A program made the translations under genes and the position numbers. A stretch of 64,000 nucleotides of DNA from Cristatella mucedo (taxonomy: Eukaryota > Bryozoa > Phylactolaemata > Cristatellidae): NCBI GenBank assembly GCA_009760855.2, contig WPIO01000025.1, forward strand, positions 1,243,501-1,307,500, written 5' to 3'. The notes under the pieces were generated by a model, which worked only from the letters and a program-made list of their open reading frames with translations, was not told the origin of the DNA and ran no database searches. This document shows positions 48,398 through 60,498 of the stretch, piece after piece (position 1 is the stretch's first letter; each line of letters starts with the position of its first letter).

Positions 48398-48525
48398 GCT
48401 GACACGCGAAAAGACCGGCGACCATGAAACTGGCAGCACTTGTAGGTGCTGCAGCAATGCACCAATGCACGGAGCTATGCTTGTAGTAGCAGAAACATGG
48501 CTGCGACGACGAGCGCTCATATCTT
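48398..48525 (-). repeat. Rep-B copy 1
   Basis: Shares cagcacttgtaggtgctgca, gcaatgcaccaatgcacgga and gcttgtagtagcagaaacat with 58095-58285. Strand is given relative to the adjoining LINE. Confidence 0.75.
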
Positions 48526-49920
48526 AATAATAATAATAATAATAACAATAAACATGATAAAGCGCCCTCAGAGAACTAAATCTCTGTCTAAACGGTTTAC
48601 AGTTGCTGCAAAGGAAGCACGATCGAATGGTTAGTGGTAGCGTGCTCAATAAACAACAAACATAGCACAGTCAGGGGTGACATGCACAGGGTCAGCATGC
48701 AAGTGTGATTAGTGGCAGCATGCAACAGTGTCAGCACGCATAAGCACATAAAGGACGAATCACAGGGACCCACTAAATGATATCATAAATAGATGCGTTT
48801 TTAGTTTCTGTTTTAATGTGGACAAGTCAGGAGATGTCGTGACACAAGTCAGGAGTGAGTTCCAGGCTTCGGAAGCATACGAACCTAAGGCGCGGTCTCC
48901 AAAGTGTTTCAGCTTTGTACGAGGTATGGGTAAACAGTTAGATTCGGAAAAGCGGGTGGTACGATGCTTAGCCTGGTGAGGAGAGTAGATCCGGTGGGTT
49001 GGCTGGAGCCAAAGAATGAAGGAACCTGAAAGTGAGTGACAAAACATTGAAGTTGATGCGTTGCTTGACTGGGAGCCAGTGGAGGTCAGCGAGAAATGGT
49101 GTGATATGGCAACTGTGATGCTCACGACAGACAAGCCTAGCTTCAGAGTTTTGCAAGAGCTGTGAGCGCCTGAGTGCACATACTGCTTGGCCAGCAAGCA
49201 GTTAGTCACAGAAGTCAAGACGGCATGTCACAAGTGCATGGACCAACTTAGATTTGGTGTCCCTGTCTAAACAAGCCCGAATTTTAGCAATGCTATGTAG
49301 TTGAAAGTAGGCTTACTTGACTGTGGTGCTGATGCGGTCGTCTAACGAAAGGTTACTTTGGAACATGACACATAGCTTTCGTGCAGATTCAACAGGAGAT
49401 ATGCTGGCAGAGCAGATTTTTAGCGTTAGCCTTTCCAATTTCTGAATCACACTTGGTTTGCCCATAATTACTAAGTTGGTTTCATCATCATTGAATTAAG
49501 AAAGCTTGCTGCCATCCATATGTGGATGTCATCAATACATGCAGCAAGAGAGTTTTGAGAATTCGATCTACTGGAGGACTGGGAGGGATCAAAGCAAAGG
49601 TACAACTGAGTGTCATCCGCATAGAAGTGAAAGCCTAGATTGTGCTTGGAAATCATATCGGCGAGAGGGAGAGTATAAGCCGTGAAAAGAACTGGAGAAA
49701 GCACGGAGCCCTGAGGTATTCCATATTTCAGGGGTTCCTCGGATGATCTTTGTCCATTCAAATTAATACTCTGGAGTCTCCCACTGAGCTAGGACCAGTA
49801 CCATTGCAGAGCAGTGCCAGTGATGCCCAGGCGAGATGAGAGGCGCTCAAGAATGACTTATTGATTGATCACATAAAAAGCTGCCGAAAGATCGAGCAAA
49901 ACAAACAGAGATACTCTACC
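48526..49920 (-). mobile_element. CR1/L2-like LINE: RT palm to tail, longest RT copy
   Basis: Minus strand, 5' to 3': LLDLSAAF-like start (about 49900); SINLNGQRSSEEPLKYGIPQ and GSVLSPVLFTAYTLPLADMI; LGFHFYADDTQLYLCFDPSQ with an intact YADD catalytic motif; WMAASFLNS; RLVCREHHSCHITPFLADLH; WLPVKQRINFNVLSLTFRFL. It then shows frame-broken FGDRAL and WNSL blocks, a 3' UTR and hairpin tail with (TTA)n. Frameshifts make it inactive. The upstream endonuclease is absent. Confidence 0.88.
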
Positions 49921-50464
49921 TATGTTTAATATACAAAATTAATCATACAATTGAGCACAAAGGGCTTAAATAAAAATGTCATGCCGTTTACAATACATAG
50001 TAAACTAGGTCACACGAATGTCCTTTTCTTCTGCTGTCATTGTAAAACAATTACATCGTTACCACGTCCCGATGGGAGCAAAGCCCACATTGGGCTCTTC
50101 TTATAGCCAGTCAACTAAATACTCTTAGACATGCTGCTTGGCGACAGGTTGAGACTAGGGAATTAACTAAGAAGGTGCACTTTTGTCTTCATTATACTAT
50201 GCATGTCCAAGTACCTCCAAAACCAGACAATGCTGTCGTTTTCAGTCCACTGAAAAATGGGGAAATTCACGATTTAAAAAAAATTTGAGGGTCTAAAAGA
50301 AGATTTTGTTGTTGTAAATAAAGGTTTATAAAAATCCTATAGAGAAATGTAGTAGTCGACTGGGGGCATTCTTTCCTTGTGCTTCGTCTAATGTTTCAAG
50401 CTCGAATGCCTACTAATCCTCGCACAAAATGGGTCGCCAATACTCCCAATACTTCTGCACTCGA
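49921..50464. other. AT-rich non-coding stretch
   Basis: Nothing recognised. Confidence 0.45.
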
Positions 50465-50471
50465 GAGTATG

Positions 50472-50569
<98 letters not shown>

Positions 50570-50580
50570 GTGTGTGTGTA
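50465..50580. repeat. (TA)n then (TG)n microsatellite
   Basis: About 40 bp of TA-rich units followed by about 75 bp of TG. Confidence 0.95.
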
Positions 50581-50599
50581 CTTGTGCGCGAAAAAACCC

Positions 50600-50762
50600 T
50601 GGGTCTTAGTCCAGGTGTAAGGTTCTCGCTCTTCACAATCGAGGTTGTGAGTTCAAGTGTTGTGCGGGCGATCCTTAATTGCCCACTGCCAGCGGTAGCG
50701 ATAGCCATTTAGGCTCTTCTGCCGCTATGGAAATGAGGCGGCTGAATCAGCCAGCCTTAAGA
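50600..50762 (+). mobile_element. SINE-2 copy, well preserved
   Basis: gggtcttagtccaggtgtaa (A-box region), gttctcgctcttcacaatcg, B box ttgtgagttcaagtg, gggcgatccttaattgccca, ctgccagcggtagcgatagc, aggctcttctgccgctatgg, aatgaggcggctgaatcagc. Used as the family reference. Confidence 0.8.
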
Positions 50763-50942
<180 letters not shown>

Positions 50943-52289
50943 ACAGCTGAGTATTTTACACCTGAGCTAAGCGAGGGCAGCTGCTTCTGTGACGCCGTGC
51001 CGGGCAGGCCAGCTGAGAGGTGTGAGATCTAGAAATAAAAGCATCACACGCAAGGAGAACGGTCCGTGCGTGCGGCGCTCCAGATCTGAGTTGTCTTCAT
51101 TGTGCCGCGGTGACAGTTCGGCTGGCTAGAATTCTGCGTCAGCGGAATCGATGGAAAATTGATTTTATTTAAATCGGCCGTGCTGACTGCCAGACAGCTG
51201 GTGTGACCTGCTGAGACTGGCAGTGGCGTGTCACCAAAGAATCTGCGACCGCCGTCGCCCCCGCTCGCTCCAGCCTGACAGCGCAGTGTGGCAAAGCGAT
51301 CGATCGCTGAACGCTCAAAATTGTGTCTATTTATAGTATTGTGAGCACTTTCAGTCGATAGCAAGTATACTACTGATTTATTCGCAGCACGGCTAGAATA
51401 AGGAGACTGCGTCTGCATGGATCGCCGCACGCTAGCCACTCAGCTACTTTAAGTGTAATACATTTGGAGGATTCGAAGGGTAGCGCGTCTGCTCTTGCCG
51501 CTCGTTCAGCTCTCTGGGTCAGAAAAAGACAGTGCAATGTCGCACTTCTGGCGACATTAGCTGCAATCACTTAAAGTCAAGATTTAGCACTAGGAATAAA
51601 CTTCTGATTGCGGGCACGGTTCTGTGAGAATAGAATAAATTGATAATTAATGCCGGTGTAAGCCGAGTAGAAAATTAGCTAGTTTGTGGATTCCTCTCGT
51701 TGCTAATGTAAACTTTTCATACATTTTCATTCTGCTATTCAACGTAAGGCCTGCGTCATCCTGCAATACTTTCGGGTAATCGCTGTGATGGACTAGCGGT
51801 AGTAATTCAGTTACTCAGACGGCAGGTAATGTTTCAGCTTTCATTAATATTCTTTCTAAATTCATACAATTTACAGCCGTAGATCAAGTGCATCTGGAAT
51901 TATAATCTGCGTTTAGACAGAGGTAGCGAGACGCTGTGGCTACTGAGAGTTAAGTCGTGTGTAAGGTTAGTCGCCTGTTTGTTCAACACACATCTCACAA
52001 CCACGAAAAATAGGCCGCCGTTATACTGCAGGTGAAGTATAACAATTCCTTCACCCCTTCATATACTATTGCAGCCCGTGTGAAAATAGCCGCTACAGTG
52101 TGGGCTCACCGTGTGTGCCGTAGCTGTAGTTGTCATGCCAGCCTATTAACTAGCTCTTCGAAATTTACCGATTGTACATAGTTCCTGTACATGCTATGTG
52201 GACTATGTGAACTCTAGAAAGCTGTTTGGGGCGTTTTTGACTGGGATGTTCTCTGTGAAGATCGAGAGCTAGATCATCTTTAACGGCCG
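50943..52289. other. Non-coding stretch
   Basis: Nothing recognised. Confidence 0.45.
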
Positions 52290-52400
52290 ACGTCAGGGTG
52301 TTTACCTTTACCACTGAAGTAATCGGTTCAATCCCTGTGGCTATTGCGAAGTACCTGCATACAAAAATGAGATCTCTTAGGGTGCTATAAAAATAAATTA
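52290..52400 (+). mobile_element. SINE-1 fragment, divergent
   Basis: cgtcagggtgtttaccttta, B box taatcggttcaatccc, aagtacctgcatacaaaaat, gagatctcttagggtgctat. A (TA)n run follows. Confidence 0.5.
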
Positions 52401-52599
52401 TATATATATATATATAACTTTTTGAATATGGAAATTATTCTTGTTCAATCCATCAGCCTTACTTTTGACTCACAGAGTTCCTAATATCGTGATAATGCGC
52501 AGATCGATTTGCCGATCACATTTTACGCTCACATCACTAGCCAATCACCTAGTCATTTTTTTCAAAGGTCCTACGTACTGCTGCCCCATAAGTGCGAAA

Positions 52600-52691
52600 T
52601 GCAGAGAATAATAAAAATATCAATAATAACAATGCACTAGTTTAAGCGCCTTCAGAGAACTCAATCTCTTTCTAGGCGCTTTAAATTTGCT
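52600..52691 (-). mobile_element. LINE 3' tail
   Basis: Plus strand: aataacaatgcactagttta, agcgccttcagagaactcaa, tctctttctaggcgctttaa. Tail only; homology passes directly into a plus-strand LINE. Confidence 0.75.
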
Positions 52692-54775
52692 GAGAAAATA
52701 GCTCAATCACAGATTAATGACCAAAAAGTATCAAGTTCACTATCCAACATCTTCTTAGCCCAAGCAAGATTACTGCCAAACGATCTCAGAGGTGATATAG
52801 CAGAGTGTTTCTCAAAATGTTTTGCATGTAAAATAGAACGGATTTGAAACTCTGTCCCTCGGCTGCCGTCTTTACACGCCGAAAATGTCGCATCACCGCC
52901 CCGCTCTTCTCCTCTCACTTCCCTCGCGCCTTTCTCTACTGAAATCGTCGCTAAACTCGTCTCCCTGACTAAAAGAAGACCTGTCTTCGAGATCAGGTCC
53001 CAGCAATTTTCATTATGTGGTGCACAGACCTATTGCCGCTCACCATAGCACATATTCCAAAGATGTCCCGGGCTCTCTGTGAAGTCCCTTTCCCTCTGAA
53101 AGAGGCAAACATCAGCCCGCTCATAAAGAATCCTACTCTAGATCGCGAGAATTTAAGTAACTTTCTTCCAGTCTTTCTTTTACCATTGTCCAAGACACTG
53201 GAATGAGTGGCGGCCAAGCAAATAAACGACACTGTCACTTCATCAGGTCGTGCTATCAAGGTAAAATAAGCATTTTGAGTAATTATTCCAAAGAAACTGC
53301 TCTGCGTCGGATTTTCAGTGACCTTCTGAACAATGCTGAGCAGGACGGAGCCTCTTTGTGGGTACTCCTGGATCTGTAAGCAGTATTTGATGCTATTGAC
53401 CACTAGATCCTTCTGTAGCACCTCGCCGCACGCCTGGGAATCACTAGCACATTGCTAAACCGGGTTAGGTTCTATCTCAGTAAGAGACTTCAAGAGTGCA
53501 GCTGTAAACGGCAGTCGGTCATCTGGGGAGCCCTTAAAGTATGGGCTACCTCCGGGTTCGGCCTTTGGCCTCTTCTTTTCGCTCTCAACACATCTGACCG
53601 ATGTCTTGGCTACCATTTCCACGTCCATTTGACAGATCCAGCTCTGCACAATCCTTAGATCCTTCTAAGTCTTGCTCCTCGTCCGACGCACTCGACTCTC
53701 GTGCTGCCTGCCTCGAAGACGTTTTCGCTGGGTGCCCGGAAACGTTCTGAAGCTTGACAATCACAAGAACAACGGAGTAGCTATGCAAAAATCGGAAATC
53801 CCCCGAATGTCGTAGGACGTAACCCTCAAGATCGGGTCTGCTAGCATCACTCCACTGACGTCGGCTCCTGCTGTAAGATCCTAATTTAGGCGCACTCTTA
53901 CAGAATAACTTTTCGTTTGACGAGCACATTTCTTCTGCTGTCGAGTTGGCTTACTTTCAGTTAAGGAACGTTGCCAAACGTCAGGGGGCCTGCTCAGATG
54001 AAACTATGACAACTAGACTAGTTCATGCTTGCGTGACATGGCGTCTGGATTGCCGCTGCTCCTATTGCTCCGGACTCCCGGCCTGTGCGCTTAATCTTCT
54101 GCAAAACCTGGAGCAAAGCTCGGCGGCTCGTCTGGTACATCGTCACCGGCGCTGGTGCCACGCCGTGCCCCTTCCGTCTGAGCTTCACCAGCTCCGCTTC
54201 AAGCATAGAAGCGATTTTAAGATTATCGGTCTGGCTCAGACAGGTCGCTTCGCTCGCAATCACCATCCTACCCACCTGACCTTCTTGCTCCTCCACTGTA
54301 TGTTCTCGTACCACTTTCTTCTCAGCATCTCAGTCACCCCACCATCCCTCGCACTAAATTGGATTCTCGAGCCTTCATCTCATTCTCACCAAAATTTCGG
54401 AACTCGCTTTTACGTACGGTCACAACGTGCAATGACCTTGCGTCCTTCAAGTCTCAGCTTAAGATGCATCTGTTCCGGTTCTCAGCTTCGTCTTCGCCCA
54501 GCCAGTTAACTTGTCTTATTTCATATGTGCTTTTCGTGCGCACCTGTACGCGGCATGTTACTCGCTATACGTCTTAATAACCGGTGGCCGTGAGTGTCTT
54601 CATCTTTGTTTTAGCATGCTGGCCTATTCATGATTTTGTTTGCCTTTGTATGCTTGCACGTCAATAACCCCTGCGTAGTAGTTTTCTTGCAGCGAGTTTT
54701 AAAGAGCCATGACAGAGATTAAGCTTGCTTTGGGCGTAATAAAAACCACTATTATTATTATTACCAGCCAACAAG
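52692..54775 (+). mobile_element. LINE of the same superfamily, second and older subfamily, heavily decayed
   Basis: Order of readable blocks: DLRGDIAECFSKCFACKIER (linker); NPTLDRENLSNFLPVFLLPL and SKTLE (before the palm); MLLTT-like LLDL block (about 53390); LNRVRFYLSKRLQECSCKR (fingers/palm); YGxxxGSxxGPLLF-like block (about 53545); VAYFQ-like block and VHACVTWRLDCRC (53946-54060); SSAARLVHRHRR; FRNSL (54390); FKSQLKMHLF (54446). It ends with an agagattaagcttgctttgg tail and (TTA)n. The sequence differs from the main family at most positions. Confidence 0.7.
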
Positions 54776-56380
54776 CAGTAATCTTGATGATAGCAAGCCC
54801 TATCTACTGTGGCCTCGCTCTGAAGAGGCATAAGCAATGACCAGATGAAAGGCTGGTCCCGCAACATTAAGAGGTAGATGCATACAAACATCTTCGGTAG
54901 AATGTTGACATTGATGATAAGCTCGGTAATATGGTTCATTTACAGGACGTCACTGACCATCACAGACAGATGATGACACCATTGAGACATTTTTCCTGCA
55001 GGTCTGCCAACGCAAGCTCTCTGAAGGACCAACACTGTCCACTGCAGCAGGCCTTCTGAGTTATGCATCGATCGATTAAATTCACTCACATTATTTTCTC
55101 GCAGAATCATAGCAGTGCATTTCGATGCGACAAATGGGAAGTATTTAAAGGCTCATTTTTCGTGTGCCTCCCACAATTTAATCAAGCTGCGGCTATCCGG
55201 CAGCTCGAGACGTAGTTTAAACTAGCTCTCGCGTTCTCAGCTCCTCACCTACGTACATGCGCTAACGGGCCGTAAATATATTGTCGTCAATATTCTCTAT
55301 CTGCTTTAAGCCGTTCAACTCATGGACACACTTTTTTAGCGGTGACCTTATCACGTGCTCCGCTCTTTTCAACACTCCGCCATCTTCCCGCGTGGCTTCC
55401 TTAATTTCACCGATTTCTTACTCGACATTTGTCAAAGTGAAGAGTGGCATTGACCTTTGTTACTGCTTTCCGAGGTCGCTGGTTCTATTACTCGGGACGA
55501 AAAGACACCATTTCTGTCAAGCACTGCGAGAGCCCTGGAAATATTTAGTGCTCTATGTACTGGGCTGCTGATGGCTCGTCTTTATAACACGCCATTTTGC
55601 CACGTGCTGTACTAAACTTGAACCATTGTCAACAATTGCAGCCATCGCCAAGGAAGGCTCCAATCGCCGCACACAGTTCGCTGCGAATGGAGGGACGTGA
55701 GTTAGAATTCACGCCCTATACTGGGTGGGCGGGGCTGTGAGCACCGTTTGGGGGCTGCTTAGTAGCGGTTATCTGGTCTCCGGTGGCCGTGCTCGTCTGC
55801 TCTTGCTGTCGAGCTGCTCGGTATGCGACGCTTGGAGATCGGAGCTCAGAGGCTGGCTGCCATGCCATGCAAGCGAGGTTAATGCTGATCGGTCAGTCAA
55901 GCTTGCAGGCTAGCTGCGGCTGAGGCTAATAGAGCTGCACGAGGTTTCAAGTTTTTAGGCCTGGCCAATGCTGCGAGTAAAGGTGGAGTGTGTCGGCTCA
56001 TGGGCAACTATCGAAACAGATCCCAGTCTCGCCGCAGTCGCTGCCACCGCAAGGTCTTTGGGTGGCATTAATAGAGTGCATACGTTGCTAAGTCGGAAAT
56101 CTTGAAGAACGACGGCCAGGGCGCGAGTGCTCTTCTGCTCAGACCGTTCACTGTGGCCGAAGCTTAATGAGCCGAACGGCAGCTCGTCAAGACAGACGAT
56201 CGCTGATGCTAAAGATGAACTACTAGATATGATGAAAGCAGTGCAATATATACACGCATAAGTAAGGACAATCTGATCGCCATTTCCTTGTGAATTAGGC
56301 CACGTTCTATTTCGAAACTGCAACTGCTAGGCAGCCCTTAGGTATAAGGACGCTGCGCCGGGCCGTAGCCATTAACTCAT
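54776..56380. other. Non-coding stretch
   Basis: AT-rich to about 55600, then mixed. A 122-residue open frame on the minus strand (55955-56323) has no recognisable domain and is not called. Confidence 0.4.
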
Positions 56381-57640
56381 TAACCCCTTTTCCGCCGCCG
56401 AGCGCCGCACAGTGCCTGCTAATGCTCCCGTCCTCACTGCCTTGCGGCGTTTCCGTGCCGCCGGCAGTAATGGCGATGCCGTCATCGGCCAGTGCCTGCC
56501 TGCCTCGCCGATTGCCATTCTAACGGTCGCTTCCGGCGGTCTTTCATTAGCTGGTTCCATTCGCTGGCCACACTCGCGTCACCCTTGCTCAAGAGCTCGC
56601 GGAAAAACGGCGGCGCTTCGAAACCGGGAGCGATGCGCTCTCCGGGCGGGCGCGCTCTCCGGGCGGGCGCACACTGCCTGTCCAACTGCTCTCTCATTGT
56701 CTGAAAGCTTCCTTTCTCATTCCGCCCATTCCGTCGTCGGGGCTGGAGCCCCGACGACGCTTCAGCTGACTTCGCTCTGCAACCGCCAGGCGGCGCGTCA
56801 GTCACCTCTTCGAGCTCCAAAGGCGCCACGAGCGAAGCACCGAAACGATGCCTCGGCTCTGCTATCAGCACTGAGAGATTCTGACTGTCCTCGAATGTGC
56901 CATCGCACCCGTTTACGAAAGCATTTAGCGGGACCTTGCGATTCGTCCCTTGTGAGCTTATGCTTGCTGACACTACCTTCTTCTACTAACCGCATCTACA
57001 CGTTGACCCTGTGCATCATGTCACATCTTACACTGTTGCGCTTGATGACATTGCGAATGCTACCGCTAATCATTCGGCTAGCGCCGCACCCGAAGCGCTG
57101 AAAGGGTGCCTCGGCGCCGCTGTCAGCACTGAGGCCCCGACTGTCCACGAGCGGTCTTTGGGTCGGTCGCTCTCAACGGCCACCCCCCCCCTGCGCTATC
57201 GAAGCACCGCTCGATAATGCTTACTCGTTAGCACTTGCTCTGACAACTGACCGCTGCCCGCGGCGTTCCGTGCTCTGCCGGTCGCACCGGCCGCCCCGGG
57301 CCAGCGTCCCGGTCTACAGCGGGGACGATGCGAAGGCGGTAGGTCGGTCGGTCGCTGCACGCATGAGCGAGGCTGCCCGAGGCATCGTGCCTGCATCCTG
57401 CGAGCCTGTTTATTTACTTTACGGAGGCGGCTCGAATGGCTCGCCCGCGGTGCGAGCGCTCGACGCGAGCGTGCCGCTTCCGCGTGGGGGGGGGCCACAA
57501 CGCCTCGCCCGCGGCCTGGCCCGGGGCGAGGCGGGCGCGGTCGCCACCTCGTCGCTCGAGCACTGGACCGTCCGCGCTGACCCCCATTTCTACCCCTATT
57601 TCGCATTGACCACCATTTCGCCATTTCCCCTAACTGTTTA
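56380..57640. promoter_or_regulatory. CpG-dense island interrupted by a LINE 3' UTR fragment
   Basis: GC/CpG-rich sequence around 56380-56900 and 57080-57560. It includes a 14-bp tandem phrase (ctccgggcgggcgc) near 56640-56670. No exon recognised. Confidence 0.4.
56925..57080 (+). mobile_element. LINE 3' UTR fragment
   Basis: gcatttagcgggaccttgcg, attcgtcccttgtgagctta, ccgcatctacacgttgaccc, tgatgacattgcgaatgcta. The hairpin tail is absent; CpG-rich sequence interrupts. Confidence 0.65.
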
Positions 57641-57756
57641 CAGCAAGCTTGGAGAGCTATTGCCGAGCGGCGGAAAGCGGGCAAGGAATTTCGCAGCGAG
57701 ACCATGTCGGTGGAGGGCAGCGCTCGGCTACCCCGTCCCATCTGGGCGAGAGAGAC

Positions 57757-58080
57757 AGACAGAAAGACAGAGAGACGGAGAGACGGAGAGACAGAGAGAC
57801 GGAGAGACGGGGAGACGGGGAGACGGGGAGACGGGGAGACGGGGAGACGGGGAGACGGGGAGACGGGGAGACGGGGAGACGGGGAGACGGGGAGACGGGG
57901 AGACGGGGAGACGGGGAGACGGGGAGACGGGGAGACGGGAGACGGGGAGACGGGGAGACGGGGAGACGGGGAGACGGGGAGACGGGGAGACGGAGAGACG
58001 GAGAGACGGGGAGACGGGGAGACGGGGAGACGGGGAGACGGAGAGACGGAGAGACGGAGAGACGGAGAGACGGAGAGACA
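57757..58080. repeat. (GGGGAGAC)n octamer minisatellite
   Basis: About 38 units. GGAGAGAC variants cluster at both ends and near 57990; a single 7-bp unit near 57938 shifts the register. Regularly spaced G4 runs give G-quadruplex potential. Confidence 0.95.
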
Positions 58081-58094
58081 AGCACGTGTTGTGC

Positions 58095-58285
58095 GGCTTC
58101 CATGTCCGGTCAGAACTTGACCGCAAACACAGCGCTCGTAACGGCGCTAGTCTCAGCCGACACGCGACAAAGACCGGCGACCCTGAACCTGGCAGCACTT
58201 GTAGGTTCTGCAGCAATGCACCAATGCACGGAGGTACGCTTGTAGTAGCAGAAACATGGCAGCGACGATGAGCGCTCATACCTTG
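58095..58285 (-). repeat. Rep-B copy 2 (longest)
   Basis: Plus strand: ggcttccatgtccggtcaga, ccgcaaacacagcgctcgta, acggcgctagtctcagccga, ggcagcacttgtaggttctg, caatgcaccaatgcacggag, gtagtagcagaaacatggca. It is bounded by the minisatellite on one side and by a LINE tail on the other. Confidence 0.75.
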
Positions 58286-59175
58286 ATAATAATAATAATA
58301 ATAATACACATGATAAAGCGTCCTCAGAGAACTCAATCACTGTCTAGGTGGTTTACAGTTGCTGCAAAGGAAGCGCGATTGAATGGTTAGCGGTAGCATG
58401 CTCAATAAACAACAAACATAACACAGTCAGGGGTGACATGAACAGGGTCAGCATGCAAGTGTGGTTAGTGGCAGCATGCACACTGTCAGCACGCATAAGC
58501 GCATAAAGGACGAATCAAAGTGAGTCACTAAAAGCCGTCATAAATAGATGAGTTTTTAGTTTCTTTTTAAATGTGGTCAAGTCAGGGGGTGTCGTGACGC
58601 AAGTCGGGAGTGAGTTCTAGGCTCTGGGAGTGTACCAACAAGGCACCGTCTCCCAAGGATTTGAGATTTGTACGAGGTATGGGTAAACAGTTAGATTGCG
58701 AGAAGCGGGTGGTACGATGCTTGGCCTGGTGGGAGACTAGCTCTGATAAGTATGCTGGAGCCAAATAATGAAGGGACCTAAAAATGAGTGACAGAACCTT
58801 GAAGTCGATGCGTTGCTTGACTGGGAGCCAGTGCAGGTTGGCGAGAAGTGGTGTGATGTGCTAACTGCAACGCTCACGACAGACAAGCCTAGCTGCAGAA
58901 TTTTGCACCAGCTGTAAACGTCTGATTGCACAGGCCGGTAGACCAGCGAGCAGTGAGTTACAGAAGTCCAGACGGGATGTCACAAATGCATGCATCAATT
59001 TAGATGTGGTATCCCCGTCTAAACACGCCCGAATTTCAGCAATGTTATGTAGGTGAAAGTAGGCGTACTTGGCTGTGAAGCTGATGTCGTCTTCTAATGA
59101 AAGGTCACTTTGGAAGACAACACGTAGATTTCGTGCAGACTCAACAGGAGATATGCTGGCAGAGCCGAGCGTATC
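58286..59175 (-). mobile_element. CR1/L2-like LINE: RT C-terminus to tail
   Basis: Minus strand: SISPVESARNLRVVFQSDLS, LEDDISFTAKYAYFHLHNIA, EIRACLDGDTTSKLMHAFVT, SRLDFCNSLLAGLPACAIRR, LQLVQNSAARLVCRERCS; later PAYLSELVSHQAKHRTTRFS and TNLKSLGD; 3' UTR, hairpin and (TTA)n. Very close to the copy at 36866-37668. Confidence 0.88.
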
Positions 59176-59247
59176 CATAACATAGACAAGTCTATTCGAT
59201 ACCAGCGAACGGTTGCAGGCGTTCAACACCGGCCACGACGTATTTAG

Positions 59248-59466
59248 AACGGCATCCTCACCACCCGTGCAAGTTGCTTCCCTCTTTGCATCGACCCGAA
59301 GCAGCGAGTGCTTAATTGGATCAAGAGGAAGGAAGAAGCAGCCAATCAATCTCAAGGTGTCGAATTTTAACGAGCTAGACCTCCTCGGGCAACTAAAGAT
59401 GGCAATCAAATACGGCTTCCCATTCCTCGTCCAAGACGTTGACGAGTACATCGATCTTGCGATCGG
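59248..59466 (+). pseudogene. Axonemal dynein heavy chain fragment (DNAH10-like), frameshifted
   Basis: After a tatttag acceptor-like junction the frame reads [20 protein letters not shown] then [13 protein letters not shown]. Following an extra base near 59345 it continues [20 protein letters not shown] then KYGFPFLVQDVDEYIDLAI. These are consecutive blocks of a dynein heavy chain motor between the stalk and the late AAA modules: (S/R)[17 protein letters not shown] and LE.AI.YG.PFLFQDVDEYID. The wording is closest to the inner-arm DNAH10 type as I recall it. Similarity fades at about 59466 without a good donor. One frameshift, no flanking exons in view and LINE DNA immediately upstream argue for a dead fragment. 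A real exon with a sequencing error cannot be excluded. Confidence 0.75.
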
Positions 59467-59829
59467 CAACGGCTCTATGGCCCAGAGCTCAAATCCCATC
59501 CAACGCCAATGCTCCGACTCTCGAATCCCGACTGCCCGCTCACCACAGGACGCCAGCGTTTTTAACTACCTCGGCAATAAACTATCGTACAATCACATAA
59601 TCACAAATAATAGTTATCCGCCTTAATCCGGCCGGTTTAGCTGGTGCCGCCGTGGCCTGGCGGGCGTGGGGGTGCCGGCGGGCTCGTGCATTCAAAGGTG
59701 ACTCGCGCGGCGTGGATGCGCGATACGCGCGAGAGTGATAAATAATCCATCGTCGTCAGGCAATCCTTTAGAGTTTGTCGCGTTCCCTTTAGCTAATGGC
59801 GAACGACAGTGCTATACACGCGGCGATGT
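59467..59829. other. Non-coding stretch
   Basis: Nothing recognised; short GC-rich patch at 59630-59735. Confidence 0.4.
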
Positions 59830-60042
59830 AGCCCATTCAGCGTCCGGACAGGACTAGGCCGCCAACACAGAGTTCGTAACGGTGCTGGTTTCAGCTGACA
59901 TGCGGCGAATAACGGCGACAGAGCTCTGAATCTTGTATCATAACTAACTGAATCTTGTATAATAAGGCTAACAACTTGCAGGTGCGGAAGCAATTAACAC
60001 GGGTATACCGACAGTAGCAAAACGCGGCAGCAACAAATATAC
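59830..60042 (-). repeat. Rep-B copy 3, diverged
   Basis: gcgtccggacaggactaggc, cgccaacacagagttcgtaa, cggtgctggtttcagctgac, caggtgcggaagcaatta, ccgacagtagcaaaacgcgg align in order with copy 2. A roughly 45-bp stretch (about 59930-59970) is extra. No LINE tail adjoins it. Confidence 0.6.
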
Positions 60043-60090
60043 CATAAAATAGCAAGTCCGTATCCACCGCGTAATGAAGTCTATTTGCCG

Positions 60091-60222
60091 AGCTAGCTTA
60101 GCCAAGTGGCTAAGGTGCTTGCCCCGACCGAGTCTGGCCGAATTCGTGGTCTCGAGCCCCGTGGCATAAGTGAAGCGCCTAAATACAGATTAAGTTCTCT
60201 TAGAGTGTTATTCAAATGAATG
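60091..60222 (+). mobile_element. SINE-1 copy
   Basis: agctagcttagccaagtggc (A box), taaggtgcttgccccgaccg, B box tggtctcgagccccg, ggcataagtgaagcgcctaa, agattaagttctcttagagt, ttcaaatgaatgg. Confidence 0.8.
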
Positions 60223-60470
60223 GTGTTTATTTGATGGCGACGGAGGGTAGCATTCGCTCAACAGCGAACGCGACGTACACCAGCTGCTCCGGAACCCTAG
60301 AGCCTAAATCACCTTAAATGTCTGCGCCAACTCTGAGAGCACAACTGACAGCTCATTACACTACATCCTCTCTTCTGCGACCTTGGCTGTAGATTTTCGC
60401 AACTCGGTTCCTGGCCATTGTAATTCAGGAACTGCGAATGGTGAGCATCAGTCGCAATCTGGCGTATTAA

Positions 60471-60498
60471 GCACGCCGCCGTTGAAACGGCGGCGTGC
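60471..60498. repeat. Perfect 13-bp hairpin
   Basis: gcacgccgccgtt / aacggcggcgtgc with two intervening bases, in CpG-rich DNA upstream of the Hey-like gene. Confidence 0.8.

Noticed and set aside
55955-56323. 122-residue minus-strand frame
   Set aside because: Longer than neighbours but without domain, signal peptide or promoter; length is possible by chance here.
57270-58271. 333-residue frame with RRGDGETG repeats
   Set aside because: Octamer minisatellite read in frame (8 bp cycles through all three phases), flanked by CpG-island sequence without domains.
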